From positions 1-64,000 of the forward strand of contig NZ_CAJZAG010000015.1 in NCBI RefSeq assembly GCF_914271485.1: a stretch of 64,000 bases of DNA. The letters are read 5' to 3'. Under the pieces are notes generated by a model, which was given only the letters and a program-made list of their open reading frames with translations, was not told where the DNA came from and ran no database searches. Below, in pieces: positions 54,566 through 63,903 of this stretch (positions are counted from its first letter, which is position 1; each line of letters opens with the position of its first letter). Origin of the DNA: Cupriavidus pampae (GTDB lineage: Bacteria; Pseudomonadota; Gammaproteobacteria; Burkholderiales; Burkholderiaceae). Made by a program: the position numbers and the translations under genes.

Positions 54566-55477
54566 CTAGTCCAACGAAGGCTCTGGACTACCGGATGCCG
54601 GGGGCGCGCCCCCACTCTCGAGCAGCACCTCCGTGAGCAGCGCTATTAGAGGTTCAATCATTTGCTGCATTCCCGGTACCTGGGCCGCGACGGATACTTC
54701 CGTCGCCGGCAATGCAGGCCAATGCTCAGACGGCGGCAAAAGCCTCATGCCTGGTTGAACAAACGATTTCCCCAACGCGGTTACGCCGAGCCCGCCCAGA
54801 ACCGCGGCCTGCACACCAGCCAGGCTGCTTGCCGTCACGGCGGTCACCCACTCGCGCCGTGCAGAGTTGAGCGTTTGGGTCATCACTTCTCGGTAGCCAC
54901 AGGGCGGGCGCATCATGACAAGCCGCGCCGGCTTGCGATGATCATTGCGGAAGTCTCCCCCGGCAATCCAAACCAATGGCTCGCGCCAGATCACGCGGCC
55001 GCCTTGCAGGGCTTGTCCCTTACGGGTCTTCGCGATCACCACGTCCAACTGACCTGCCTCATAGTCCTCGAAAAGCGCCTGGCTCGCGCTGGTGATTAGC
55101 TCCATACGGACATCCGGATACCTCTGAGTGAAGCGGGATAGCAATCGAGGCAGTTGCATCTGAACAAGATTTTCCGAGATACCTAGTCGCAACGTCGTGG
55201 CCGGCGTGGGCGTTCGAACTGACTGCAGGAACACGTCGTAATGGGCGAGGAGCTGCCGGCCCGCAGCCAGAAGTCGCTCGCCCTCGACAGTCAAGCTCAG
55301 CGCACGGCTCGTGCGTTCAAACACGCGCATCTCGAGCGCCTCCTCCAAGCGCAATACCTTCTGACTGACCGCAGATTGCGACCGTCCGACAGCGTCTGCA
55401 GCGGCCGTGAAACTTCCCGTTTCTGCCACAGCGACAAACGCGCGCAGCAGGCTTAAATCAATACTCGGGTCGGACAT
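54566..55477 (-). CDS. LysR-family regulator divergent from the NTF2-like gene
   Basis: This 303-residue LTTR starts MSDPSIDLSLLRAFVAVAETGSFTAAADAVGRSQSAVSQKVLRLEEALEMRVFERTSRALSLT. It is divergent from the NTF2-like gene at 55636 with the palindrome GAATAA-ATA-TTATTC at 55503-55517 between them, the expected binding site. The paralogous NTF2-like locus at 36902 has the same site but no LysR gene nearby. Confidence 0.92.
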   Translation of the reverse strand: MSDPSIDLSLLRAFVAVAETGSFTAAADAVGRSQSAVSQKVLRLEEALEMRVFERTSRALSLTVEGERLLAAGRQLLAHYDVFLQSVRTPTPATTLRLGISENLVQMQLPRLLSRFTQRYPDVRMELITSASQALFEDYEAGQLDVVIAKTRKGQALQGGRVIWREPLVWIAGGDFRNDHRKPARLVMMRPPCGYREVMTQTLNSARREWVTAVTASSLAGVQAAVLGGLGVTALGKSFVQPGMRLLPPSEHWPALPATEVSVAAQVPGMQQMIEPLIALLTEVLLESGGAPPASGSPEPSLD

Positions 55478-55502
55478 GATTCATTAGACAATCGACTGGA
55501 AT

Positions 55503-55529
55503 GAATAAATATTATTCGTTTGTCTTCTT
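55503..55529. promoter_or_regulatory. Palindromic operator between LysR and NTF2-like genes (copy 2)
   Basis: GAATAA-ATA-TTATTC (55503-55517) is a perfect dyad, and ATTATTCGTTTGTCTTCTT (55511-55529) is identical to 36833-36851. Position, symmetry and divergence from LysR point to LysR control. Confidence 0.7.
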
Positions 55530-55635
55530 AATAGCAAATGTCGATACTGGCGTCAGGCTGGCGACAGTGGTCACCGACAAGCCGACTTCGGACTAATGCC
55601 GCGATGTCGGGCGAAAACCTAGTTGGAGCACCGTG

Positions 55636-56064
55636 ATGAACACACGAACTGCGGTAGAAATCGCCAATCGGTTCTGGCGTGAGGTGTGGCAGGAGCGAAA
55701 CCCTGACGCAGCAGACCATCTTGTGGCGGACGACTTTGCGATCACGTCGGGGGGCAGGACAATTGAATCGCGTGAGGCTTTCAAGCGTTGGGCCACCGCC
55801 CTCCTCGCCAGCATTGCGGATTTCCGGTTTGATGTCGTCGAATCGTTTCAGAACGAAGCAGGCGATCGCGTAGTCACGCGTTGGGTCGTGACAGGGAGAA
55901 ACCGAGGCTTCATGGGATCACCTGCTTGCTACACGCCGATTTCTATGACCGGCACCGCCGTGTTGCATGTTCGTGAAGATGGGCTATTGCAGCACAACTG
56001 GGTGGAGCGTAGCGCGCTGGAAGTACAACGCTCGCTGGCCGCCGCTGCGCATAACCTCTTTTGA
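55636..56064 (+). CDS. NTF2-like (SnoaL-type) protein, paralogue of 36902-37321
   Basis: This 142-residue protein has FWREVWQERNPDAADHLVADDFAI, ATALLASIADFRFDVVESF and RWVVTGRNRGFMGSPAC, closely following the 36902 product. It would bind a small hydrophobic ligand. Unlike the 36902 copy it is not followed by DUF2798. The start is taken at the ATG at 55636, with a GTG one codon earlier. GGAG lies nearby. Confidence 0.85.
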   Translation: MNTRTAVEIANRFWREVWQERNPDAADHLVADDFAITSGGRTIESREAFKRWATALLASIADFRFDVVESFQNEAGDRVVTRWVVTGRNRGFMGSPACYTPISMTGTAVLHVREDGLLQHNWVERSALEVQRSLAAAAHNLF

Positions 56065-56109
56065 ACTGATCTTCGCTTTAAGCGCATCTCCTCACGGCAA
56101 AGAGTCGGC

Positions 56110-56275
56110 AACCTCGGGAACCGCCCGGTCCTGCGATCCACGAGGTGGCCAGCGAGGTCCGAACCTGCAGTCCGAGAGTCCGCTTTTTTTGGCCACATCT
56201 GATACCTCTTCCTCGCTGTCCGAAAGAGCACAGTGAGCTGTAAGCCGTAAGGCGTCGGCAGTGAGATCTACGCCT
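56110..56275 (-). pseudogene. HD-GYP gene remnant
   Basis: The minus strand reads LFRTARKRYQMWPKKADSRTAGSDLAGHLV, matching LIRTARRMFQMPPRKANSLTTASDLADHSV in the intact gene at 62660-63475. Further DNA (56150-56275) is also similar but has frameshifts. The catalytic HD and GYP parts are missing, so it is an N-terminal fragment. Confidence 0.6.
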
Positions 56276-56326
56276 ACGCTCACGGCTCGCAAGGGATGTC
56301 GTGTCGCAGCGTGGTCAGACGGAACG

Positions 56327-57427
56327 TCAGGATAGCTTGATTGCAACTTTCAGCACACCGTCCCGTTGATTGGAGAACAAATCATAGGCTTCCACGATAT
56401 CCTCCAGCTTGCGTTCGTGAGTGACCAGAAGGCTCAAGTCCAGCCGCCCGGACTCGAGCACATTCATCAATCGACGCATGCGCTCCTTGCCTCCAGGGCA
56501 CAGCGCCGTGTTGATCTTGTGGTCACCAAGCCCCGCCGCAAACGCGGAGAGTGGGATGGTCAAATCCGACGAGTACACGCCCAGGCTAGAAAGCGTGCCA
56601 CCTGGCTTCAATACACGCATGCCTTGCTCGAACGTCTGCTGAGTGCCCAGCGCTTCGATCGCGGAGTCGACTCCGCGGCCGCCGGTCAGACTCATGATCT
56701 CGTCTACCACGTCGCAGTTGCGGAAGTTAAGTACCACATCGGCACCGAGCTTTCGGGCAACCTCAAGTCGCGCATCGTTGCCATCCACGGCAATGATCGT
56801 GGTCGCCCCTTTGAGCCTTGCGCCAGCAGTCGCGCATAGACCAATCGGTCCTTGTGCGAATACCGCCACGATGTCACCAATGCGGATGTTTGCGTTCTCC
56901 GCGCCCGCGAAGCCTGTCGACATGATGTCCGGGCACATCAGCACCTGCTCGTCCGTCAATCCATCGGGAATCGGCGCGAGGTTCGCCTGCGCGTCCGGCA
57001 CCAGCACATATTCCGCCTGCGTGCCGTCAATGAGATTGCCGAATCGCCAACCTGCCGTAGCCTTGTATCCGTGGCAGCCGCACAAGCCTCTGGCAATGAG
57101 ATAGGTGCCATCCTGAGAGGGCACGCCATCCATGGCTGCGTATGTATTGAAGTTCGGGCAGATTGCACCGGCAATGACACGCTGTCCCTCACGGTATCCG
57201 GAGACGGCGATCCCAAGCTTCTCGATCACGCCGACGGGTTCGTGCCCTACGGTCAGGCCACGTTCAACGGGATACTCGCCCTTCAGAATGTGCACATCCG
57301 TACCACAGATCGTTGTGGTAGTGATGCGGATCAGCGCCTCGTTCGGGGCCACATCGGGAATTGGTTTGTCGGCGAGCTCGATACGGCCGGGCTCGACAAA
57401 GACGGCGGCTTTCATCATGGCGGGCAT
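56327..57427 (-). CDS. Zinc-dependent alcohol dehydrogenase
   Basis: This 366-residue medium-chain dehydrogenase has catalytic zinc site TTICGTDVH and GHEPVG, with structural-lobe cysteines reduced compared with classical members (ARGLCGCHGYK). The nucleotide-binding motif is FAQGPIGLCATAGARLKGAT with Asp in IAVDGNDARL, favouring NAD. It resembles isopropanol/secondary-alcohol dehydrogenases. It starts MPAMMKAAVF at 57427 after GAGGAGTGCGAT. It is not related to the 6786 gene beyond the family. Confidence 0.88.
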   Translation of the reverse strand: MPAMMKAAVFVEPGRIELADKPIPDVAPNEALIRITTTTICGTDVHILKGEYPVERGLTVGHEPVGVIEKLGIAVSGYREGQRVIAGAICPNFNTYAAMDGVPSQDGTYLIARGLCGCHGYKATAGWRFGNLIDGTQAEYVLVPDAQANLAPIPDGLTDEQVLMCPDIMSTGFAGAENANIRIGDIVAVFAQGPIGLCATAGARLKGATTIIAVDGNDARLEVARKLGADVVLNFRNCDVVDEIMSLTGGRGVDSAIEALGTQQTFEQGMRVLKPGGTLSSLGVYSSDLTIPLSAFAAGLGDHKINTALCPGGKERMRRLMNVLESGRLDLSLLVTHERKLEDIVEAYDLFSNQRDGVLKVAIKLS

Positions 57428-57908
57428 ATCGCACTCCTCGGAATCAAGCTGTTCGAGTGTGACGACATGCATTGGCGAAGGGAATTCAGTTCTTTCAGCG
57501 CCGTGTTAACTAGATTCTCACCAGCCTGCGGTTGTTGTCCCCGCCCAGTGAATTCAACCTCCGCGTGCCGGCAGTCGCACACGCGTACGCGCATGCGCCG
57601 AGCTCGAAATCTCAAAGAAAGAGGCCGCCGCAATTGCCATGAGTACTCGCGGCGGCCCAACTACTGCAGGGATGACGTCAGCAGTATTGCGCGCGCGAGC
57701 GCCGCGCTCAATTCAATTCTGATGTCCAAGATTCTGGCTTAGTAGATGCTCGTCGGGAATGTGCGTTGACCCGGCTTGAAACGCCCCACTTTTGTTAGTA
57801 ACTAAAGGCATCCGCTCCGGATCGGCAATTCGACCGAGTAGCCGGCTTGCTCGAGCGGCTCGGCACCTCATTCCGTGTGCCCATTGACGGCAACTCGAGC
57901 AACTTTAG

Positions 57909-57995
57909 AGTGGCCTGAAAGCGGCCTCCCATGGCGGCGAAAAGGTGATCACACCAAACACCACCGCGCTGACCGCGAGCGCAACGCGGCGAGCC
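57909..57995 (-). pseudogene. MFS transporter 3' end remnant
   Basis: The minus strand reads VALAVSAVVFGVITF, the same as the end of the intact MFS gene at 49075-50277 (ALAVSAVVFGVITFRQHA). DNA similarity covers about 85 bases. No more of the gene is present. Confidence 0.6.
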
Positions 57996-58129
57996 CAGCC
58001 GCAGTCGTCTCAGTTCCACTCATGGACTGCCTCATATCCGCTCCCGTCCGAATAACAGACGTCAAGCGCTCACAGGCGCCGACTCCCTTGCGTCGCCCCC
58101 CCGGATGGATGTTCCGCTTCCTACCGAAA

Positions 58130-58410
58130 CGCCGCTGCGAGGGCTCGCTGCAGTATCGCTGGGTCGACTGGTTTGACAAGATGTTCCGCGAAACCCGCCG
58201 CGCGCGTGCGCTGGTAATCCTCCGGCGCCCGTATCCTGTGATTGCGATGAGATGGAGGCGATGAAGCTGAGGAATCGCGCGCAGCCTGCTCGCAAGCTCA
58301 TAGCCATCCATCCCGGGTAATCCAACGTCAACAAATAGCTCTGCGGCAGTGCTCGCAGAGCTGTCACGGCGGCACCAATTACCACCGGGTGATCCCGCCG
58401 CCATCGGCAA
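58130..58410 (-). pseudogene. Receiver-domain remnant of a hybrid kinase
   Basis: The minus strand gives LFVDVGLPGMDGYELASRLRAI (Asp phosphorylation site), ITGYG, then after a one-base shift PEDYQRTRAAGFAEHLVKPVD and a stop. These are normal receiver motifs in two frames. The N-terminal parts and kinase are absent. Confidence 0.65.
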
Positions 58411-58581
58411 GGATTGTCGCCGCGTCGCACCACCGCACTTCGAGGGACTCTCGACTACGAGGCGCGACTCGCTAATCTCGGCAACCTTGAAACGGGGTCG
58501 TACACTGCGGCAATACTGGAGGGTACACGCGGCACGGCGTCACACGATCCCCTGGGAGACCTTGTAACTTGGCCCGCCCGT

Positions 58582-61500
58582 TCACCAGGTGTACTTCACA
58601 CCAAGGCGGCCAATGAACGCGTGGTAGGACTGCGAGCCCCATTGCCAGCCGACATTGCTCCAGCCAGTCCAGCCCTTGCGTCCCTGCACGTCGAGCCCAA
58701 GTTTTACTTCGTAGCGATTGCTCGGATACAGGTCCCCCATGCTGACCCCATTCAGCGCAACCTGGTTGTCCACTGAGTCATGCCACCAGTTCAGCGTGAC
58801 GTATGGCTGATAACGGTAGCCCTTCCCGTCGATCCACGTCCGATGCATACGCACGCCTAGACGCGTGATCACGCCACTCGCGTCGGAACCGCCAACTTGC
58901 GTACCGGTCGGCTCGGTGAATGTCCCCTGATATCCGTGCACATAGATGATCTGCCCTTGCGGCTCGATCACCCAGTCGCGCGTGAAGCTTGGAAGCCACG
59001 CATAACCCGTCTCCGCGGATAGCGCGAGTACCTTCGAGTTGTAGCTGGCTGTAGGCAGGAGTTCACCATTGACATGATTGGTGAACCAGCCGAACTGCGC
59101 CCAAAGATCGGTGTACCAGCCGAGGCGTGCCTGATCGTTCTGGAACCAGGTGCCATAGACGCCAATATTGACGCCCTGAACGTCGCTGTCCGCCTTGAAC
59201 GGATTGCCGCTTGCACGCCCCGTGCTGGAGCCCCAGTTGTAACCAAACATCCCGCCAACATGCAGGCGGTCATCGCCGCGGAAGATCGACCACTGCGCGA
59301 CATCACCACCCATCTGCAGCATCCACGCGGTGCTTTGCACGTCGAACGTGCCATTGCTCGTGCGAGAGCCGATATCCTTGCCGACCAGGCGTACCCAGCC
59401 ATCGCCGCGCCGCGCCTCGTCGTTCTCGAAGGTCTGCTGTTCTGTCCACTGCGGTTCGCCCAGCCGATCGTGCAGGCTGTGGACCAGAAATCCGGCAGCA
59501 AGGCGCTGGTTGGCAAGGTATGCCCCAACCTCAGGCCGAAGCAACGGCACGATGACGCTCGGATTGGGCGGCGGGGGGATCGGCGGCGATGGAGGTTCTT
59601 GCTGCTCAGACCGAAGGTACCAGGCATTCGGATTCGTGCCATCTGTCGCACCACGAAACAGTCGATACTCGTAGATGCCGCCTACGGCTCTGCCCGTCTG
59701 TGTGAACGATGTCGCGCCAGTAGTGCCGCCGTTGGCGACGTCAACCACCAGGATGCCGTTTTGAGTGGTGAGCGCGCCGGGCCCGCCTGCGTTGGTGACG
59801 CGGATCCCCGAGGCGCCAGACGCCGTGCCGCCGTCGATGATTAGCTTGTCCGACGCCGAGCCATCCGCACCCAGGAACGTATTGACGCCCAGTACCCCGT
59901 TGTTGCCCACGTAGTTTTGCGTGGTCAACGTCTTGAAGGATCCCGACACGGGCGCGGTAAACGCGATCGTGCCAGCATTGGTTACCTGCTGTACGACGCG
60001 CGAATTGCCAGTCAGCGACCAGATGCTCGTCGCACCGGCATTGACATTGGTGACATCCTGCGCCGCTCCGCTCCAGCGAGAGTTTGTCTGCAAGGCGATA
60101 TTGGCCGTTGCCGTGGCATTGGCGAACGCATCGCCCGAAAGAACGCTGCCATTGCGCGCGGTCAGATCAACCACCGTCGGTTGCGGCGCGGTCGCGGACC
60201 CGACGGCTTCCAGCAATCGGGTGCCACCTGTCACGGTGGCATTGTCGGTCGTGATGCTGCTCTGGCCACCACTCGCGAAGATTGCCACCGAGTCGGGCAC
60301 GCTCATCGTGCCGCCGGTCATGGTCACGCGATTCATCAGCGTGTTCGAGAAATTCTGCGAGACGATACCCGCGACATTGCCGATAGTCGTTACGTTCGTG
60401 TTATCGAGCTGGATGCTGGGACCCACACCACCGGTCACGTCGGTCCCTGTAATCAGGTAGAGTGCACCGCCGCCATTGCCCGAGGCACTTACGGTCGATC
60501 CCGTGGCTGTGACCTGCCCGTTCTGGTCCGCACCCAATGCGTATGTGCCAGCGCCCGTGCTGTTGATCGTGCTGCCGGTGAGGTTGATAGCATTGAGCCC
60601 GGATACTGCGCGGGCGCCCGCGTAAACGCCGAAGCCGTTCGCGGCATTCATGTTGATGGTGGTGTTGGTCGCGTTGATCGTACTCGTCGACGATGCTGTT
60701 GATTGGCTGCCAGGCGTCGCGCGCAGCCCCGCCGGTGTACCCGAGGTCAATGACGTAAGTGCCGGCGTAGTGCTGCCAGCGTCAGTGACGAGCGCCGAGG
60801 TGGATGTCGAGGCAAGACCGATCGATGATCCGCCCGCGCGTCCGATGGTGATCGTCGCGTCAGATAGTGTCACCGAAGAGCTTGTGCCAGCGTTGGCAGC
60901 GCCGATGCCGCGCGGATCGCCGCTGGTCACGTAAATGCCGGTGCCAGCATCGGCACCGTCGATCACAAGGCCGCGTAACGTAGCCGAGGAGCCAGCGACC
61001 GCTGCGACGCCCGTGCTGCCGTTTGGACTCGCTTCACCGGTTCCTGTCAGATGAATAGTGAGTCCATTGCCAATGGCAGTGCCCGACTGTGGCGCGGCGT
61101 CCAGAACGATGCCGGTGCTGGCCTGACCGTTCATGTTCAACACGGTGCTGGCAGGCAGCACAATCGTTCCGCCGTTCTGTGCGTACACGCCGATGCCACG
61201 CGCCCCATTGGAGATGATGCCGTTAACGCCAGAAAGGGTGAGGCTGCTGCCGGCGCCTGAGCTGCCAAGCGCGATCGCCGCGGTACGCGTCGTGACGATG
61301 GTGCTGTTGGTCAGGCTGATCCGTCCGCCCGTCTGGGCAACGGCGCCGTAGCCACCGCCGTTTCCTGTAGCCGTGTTGCTGATGGTAAGACCTGTTGCAT
61401 CGATCGACGCGGCCGAACCCAGTGCAACGGCGGCGGAGCCAAAAGTACTGGTCGATACCGTAACACCTGGACGCCCAACGATAGCGGCCGCGGCCGTGGC

Positions 61501-61857
61501 GGAGTTTGTGAACAGTCCGTGGCCGGAAGCACTCTGTATGGCAATCGGGCCAGCCGTGAATCCCGCTGCAGAGGGATCCAGAGTGAGGGTTCCTGCCGTA
61601 ACAGAGGTGCCGGGGCTCGCGCCAGTTGGCGCTACGGTGGTGTTGCCAACGATCGTTTGATCGCCCGTTGATGCATTGTTGACGATCGTCGTCGTGATTG
61701 TGCCGGGACCTACGTTCTGCGCCTGAAGCGAGTTCGCACACATCGTAAAGAGCGCGGTGCCCGTCCATAAGCGCCGCGTCCATCGCTTGATGGCAGAGCG
61801 TGCGGGCGGTATGCATGGCTTGCCTTCATCATGGCGCGTCTCTCCTATCGCTGTCAT
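58582..61857 (-). CDS. Large autotransporter (pertactin-type), paralogue of 42308-46018
   Basis: This 1091-residue protein has a signal segment ending near NSLQAQ (about residue 47), a Gly/Ser/Thr/Asn-rich beta-helical passenger (about 50-740) with short irregular repeats, a Pro-rich linker (PPSPPIPPPPNPS) and a C-terminal beta-barrel ending KYTW. The barrel matches the 42308 one closely; the passengers are less alike and about 140 residues shorter. ATG at 61857 follows GGGAGGGC. It is preceded on the same strand by an Ivy-like gene. Confidence 0.9.
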   Translation of the reverse strand: MTAIGETRHDEGKPCIPPARSAIKRWTRRLWTGTALFTMCANSLQAQNVGPGTITTTIVNNASTGDQTIVGNTTVAPTGASPGTSVTAGTLTLDPSAAGFTAGPIAIQSASGHGLFTNSATAAAAIVGRPGVTVSTSTFGSAAVALGSAASIDATGLTISNTATGNGGGYGAVAQTGGRISLTNSTIVTTRTAAIALGSSGAGSSLTLSGVNGIISNGARGIGVYAQNGGTIVLPASTVLNMNGQASTGIVLDAAPQSGTAIGNGLTIHLTGTGEASPNGSTGVAAVAGSSATLRGLVIDGADAGTGIYVTSGDPRGIGAANAGTSSSVTLSDATITIGRAGGSSIGLASTSTSALVTDAGSTTPALTSLTSGTPAGLRATPGSQSTASSTSTINATNTTINMNAANGFGVYAGARAVSGLNAINLTGSTINSTGAGTYALGADQNGQVTATGSTVSASGNGGGALYLITGTDVTGGVGPSIQLDNTNVTTIGNVAGIVSQNFSNTLMNRVTMTGGTMSVPDSVAIFASGGQSSITTDNATVTGGTRLLEAVGSATAPQPTVVDLTARNGSVLSGDAFANATATANIALQTNSRWSGAAQDVTNVNAGATSIWSLTGNSRVVQQVTNAGTIAFTAPVSGSFKTLTTQNYVGNNGVLGVNTFLGADGSASDKLIIDGGTASGASGIRVTNAGGPGALTTQNGILVVDVANGGTTGATSFTQTGRAVGGIYEYRLFRGATDGTNPNAWYLRSEQQEPPSPPIPPPPNPSVIVPLLRPEVGAYLANQRLAAGFLVHSLHDRLGEPQWTEQQTFENDEARRGDGWVRLVGKDIGSRTSNGTFDVQSTAWMLQMGGDVAQWSIFRGDDRLHVGGMFGYNWGSSTGRASGNPFKADSDVQGVNIGVYGTWFQNDQARLGWYTDLWAQFGWFTNHVNGELLPTASYNSKVLALSAETGYAWLPSFTRDWVIEPQGQIIYVHGYQGTFTEPTGTQVGGSDASGVITRLGVRMHRTWIDGKGYRYQPYVTLNWWHDSVDNQVALNGVSMGDLYPSNRYEVKLGLDVQGRKGWTGWSNVGWQWGSQSYHAFIGRLGVKYTW

Positions 61858-61910
61858 GCCTGCCCTCCCGACATGAGTGTCGATGCGTCAGTGCAGATGC
61901 GCTGCCATCG

Positions 61911-62486
61911 TCATTGACTGCGTACCGGGACGGGCAACGCAACGTCCGGCCGCCCCAACGACTTTGCAAAGGGAGAATCTGCGTTCAGGAAATCCGTCAT
62001 CACCCTGCGCAGGATGTCGGTGCCATCGCCAAGCAACGCGGTTTTTCCCTCGCGATTGACGTAATGAACGGTGGCAAAGCCCCGCGTCGTGTCATACAGC
62101 ACGGCCATGATGTGCTCCGGACGCTCCGGATCTGCCATTCGACCAAGCAGGTAAGAACGGTCATCGATACGCAATGGCAGCATTGACGAGGCTGTACCAG
62201 GTGACGGCGTATCGCGCGCGATCTGATTCCGTTCCCCCTGTTTTGGCAGCTTGACCTTCACCCACTCTGGAACGACTTCATCGCCATGCCGCAGACTCAG
62301 CGACAACGCATGTCGGAAAGCGGGCGTAGCGGCGTACACCTCGTCAAGCTTCGGGCACTGCGACGCCTCCTTGCACTGGCTGGCCATGTATGCGCCGCGT
62401 GGAGGCTGTTGCCGGGTGGTGACTTCGACGTCGGCACCACGGGCGCCTGTGATCCCAAGCAGCAGGAGCGCTAACAGCGAGCGCAT
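61911..62486 (-). CDS. Ivy-like periplasmic protein preceding the autotransporter
   Basis: This 191-residue protein has a signal peptide (MRSLLALLLLGITGARG-AD) and a conserved core QCPKLDEVYAATPAFRHALSLSLRHGDEVVPEWVKVKL and RSYLLGRMADPERPEHIMAVLYDTTRGFATVHYV. The pattern recalls the Ivy (inhibitor of vertebrate lysozyme)-like fold, but the match is by eye and the CKPHDC loop is not clear, so the name is tentative. Start 62486 gives the signal peptide; longer starts exist. It lies 53 bases before the autotransporter, so the two are probably cotranscribed. Confidence 0.55.
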   Translation of the reverse strand: MRSLLALLLLGITGARGADVEVTTRQQPPRGAYMASQCKEASQCPKLDEVYAATPAFRHALSLSLRHGDEVVPEWVKVKLPKQGERNQIARDTPSPGTASSMLPLRIDDRSYLLGRMADPERPEHIMAVLYDTTRGFATVHYVNREGKTALLGDGTDILRRVMTDFLNADSPFAKSLGRPDVALPVPVRSQ

Positions 62487-62659
62487 CAGGCAATCACTCG
62501 TCGTGCCAACTCGACATGGCATCGCGGGCATGGGCCCCTCCTCTCGACTGAACTCGCGGCGAGACTTCCATGAGAACAAAACCTATTGAATCAGGTGCGA
62601 ACACACACCAGAAGTGAATATTTCTTAGATTCGTATGTATGGATTTTGTCTTACACAAA

Positions 62660-63475
62660 TCATTCTGTACCGACGGACTCGTTATTTGCACTCTCAAAAT
62701 CTGATTCGACAGATAAAAATGCATCGACTAAGTCCGGATCGAATTTTGATCCTCGGCCGTCGCGAATGACTTCCACTACTTCCCGGTGAGGCATTCTTGT
62801 CTTGTAGGCTCGGGCGCTGGTGAGCGCGTCGTAGACATCGGCAACACTGAGCACTCTCGCCGTCAGGGGAATGTTTTTGCTGGCAACCTGATTTGGATAT
62901 CCCGCTCCATCCCATCGCTCATGATGAAACAACGCCACTTCCGCCACGCAGGTCAGGAACTCACTTGTACCTCCCCGCTGCATCAGCGTAGCAGTTGCGA
63001 TGCGATATCCGGCCGACGGATGGCGCATGACAATAGCAAATTCATCCTTCGTCAGCATCGCCGGTTTCGCAAGAATCTCTCGCGGAATGCTCAATTTTCC
63101 AATGTCATGAAGCGCCGCGCCTGCTACCAAGACGGCAGGCGCGACATGTAACTCGCCCATCTGCCTGGCGCTTAGGGCCTTGACTAGCAACCAGACATAG
63201 CGTCCTGTGCGTACGGAATGGTCAGCGAGATCAGAAGCTGTGGTCAGAGAATTCGCTTTTCGTGGCGGCATCTGAAACATTCTTCTCGCCGTACGAATGA
63301 GCGCGGTGATCTCCATGCCGTAAGGTGCGGCATAGAGATCGCCCCTTTTTACAATGACTGGGAAGGTAATGTCTTCTGTCATTTCAGTCAGACCCCACTT
63401 CAGGATAGATTGATCGAAACGATCTACGTGCGCATCGATTATCGAATAACAGCTAATATAATTTGACCATATCAT
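62660..63475 (-). CDS. HD-GYP domain cyclic-di-GMP phosphodiesterase
   Basis: This 271-residue protein has an HD-GYP domain (about 70-235): metal-binding AALHDIGK, RHPSAGYRIA, LFHHERWDGAGYP and ADVYDALTSARAYK. It would hydrolyse cyclic-di-GMP and so affect biofilm or motility. The short N-terminal region has no clear sensor. The start at 63475 follows CGGAGGATGAT, a better SD than the one at 63382. A degenerate copy of its N-terminal part is at 56110-56275. Confidence 0.9.
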   Translation of the reverse strand: MIWSNYISCYSIIDAHVDRFDQSILKWGLTEMTEDITFPVIVKRGDLYAAPYGMEITALIRTARRMFQMPPRKANSLTTASDLADHSVRTGRYVWLLVKALSARQMGELHVAPAVLVAGAALHDIGKLSIPREILAKPAMLTKDEFAIVMRHPSAGYRIATATLMQRGGTSEFLTCVAEVALFHHERWDGAGYPNQVASKNIPLTARVLSVADVYDALTSARAYKTRMPHREVVEVIRDGRGSKFDPDLVDAFLSVESDFESANNESVGTE

Positions 63476-63903
63476 CCTCCGATAAATTTACAAGCACATA
63501 TCCGATAAGCTTAGGTGTGTTAATGACATTCATCGTATTTTTATCCTGTCGAAGCGAAAATCTCGCTCTCGAGAGGGCCGTACGAGATGCGCGCGGAGTG
63601 CCTCCAGGATCATCCTAACGACGTGGATCGAGTTCGATCCCTCCACTCCGGGGTTCGGTGAAGACATGGCGATGTAGCACGTTGCGCTCTTTGTCACCGA
63701 AGAATGCGCCTGCAGCGTCCCCATCCCGGACGGAATACTGAGGCCCAATGTCCCCACCCTCTAGCGAGGACGAAGGAAGATTTGAGGAGGATTGAGTGGC
63801 GCTTCCACGGGACTGTCGTGGCAAGGACGTCGGAAGGACGTAGAGGCGAGCGCCGCGCTAAGATCGGCGGGCGGTGACGCGGGCAGCGCTTGCGTTGCCA
63901 GAA
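63476..63903. other. Gap before the end-of-window gene
   Basis: A minus-strand frame at 63615-63824 (69 codons, LEGGDIGPQYSVRDGDAAGAFFGD) has no SD or family and is not called. Nothing else was recognised. Confidence 0.35.

Larger units (their letters stand above)
57428..58581. other. Region of gene fragments between the dehydrogenase and autotransporter
   Basis: Only a degenerate MFS C-terminus (57909-57995) and a receiver-domain fragment (58130-58410), both on the minus strand, can be recognised. The rest shows nothing. Confidence 0.5.

Noticed and set aside
59074..60702. Long plus-strand frames opposite the second autotransporter
   Set aside because: Shadows of the repetitive GC-rich autotransporter gene; no SD or known motif.
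63615..63824. 69-codon minus-strand frame
   Set aside because: No SD or similarity; cannot be told from chance.
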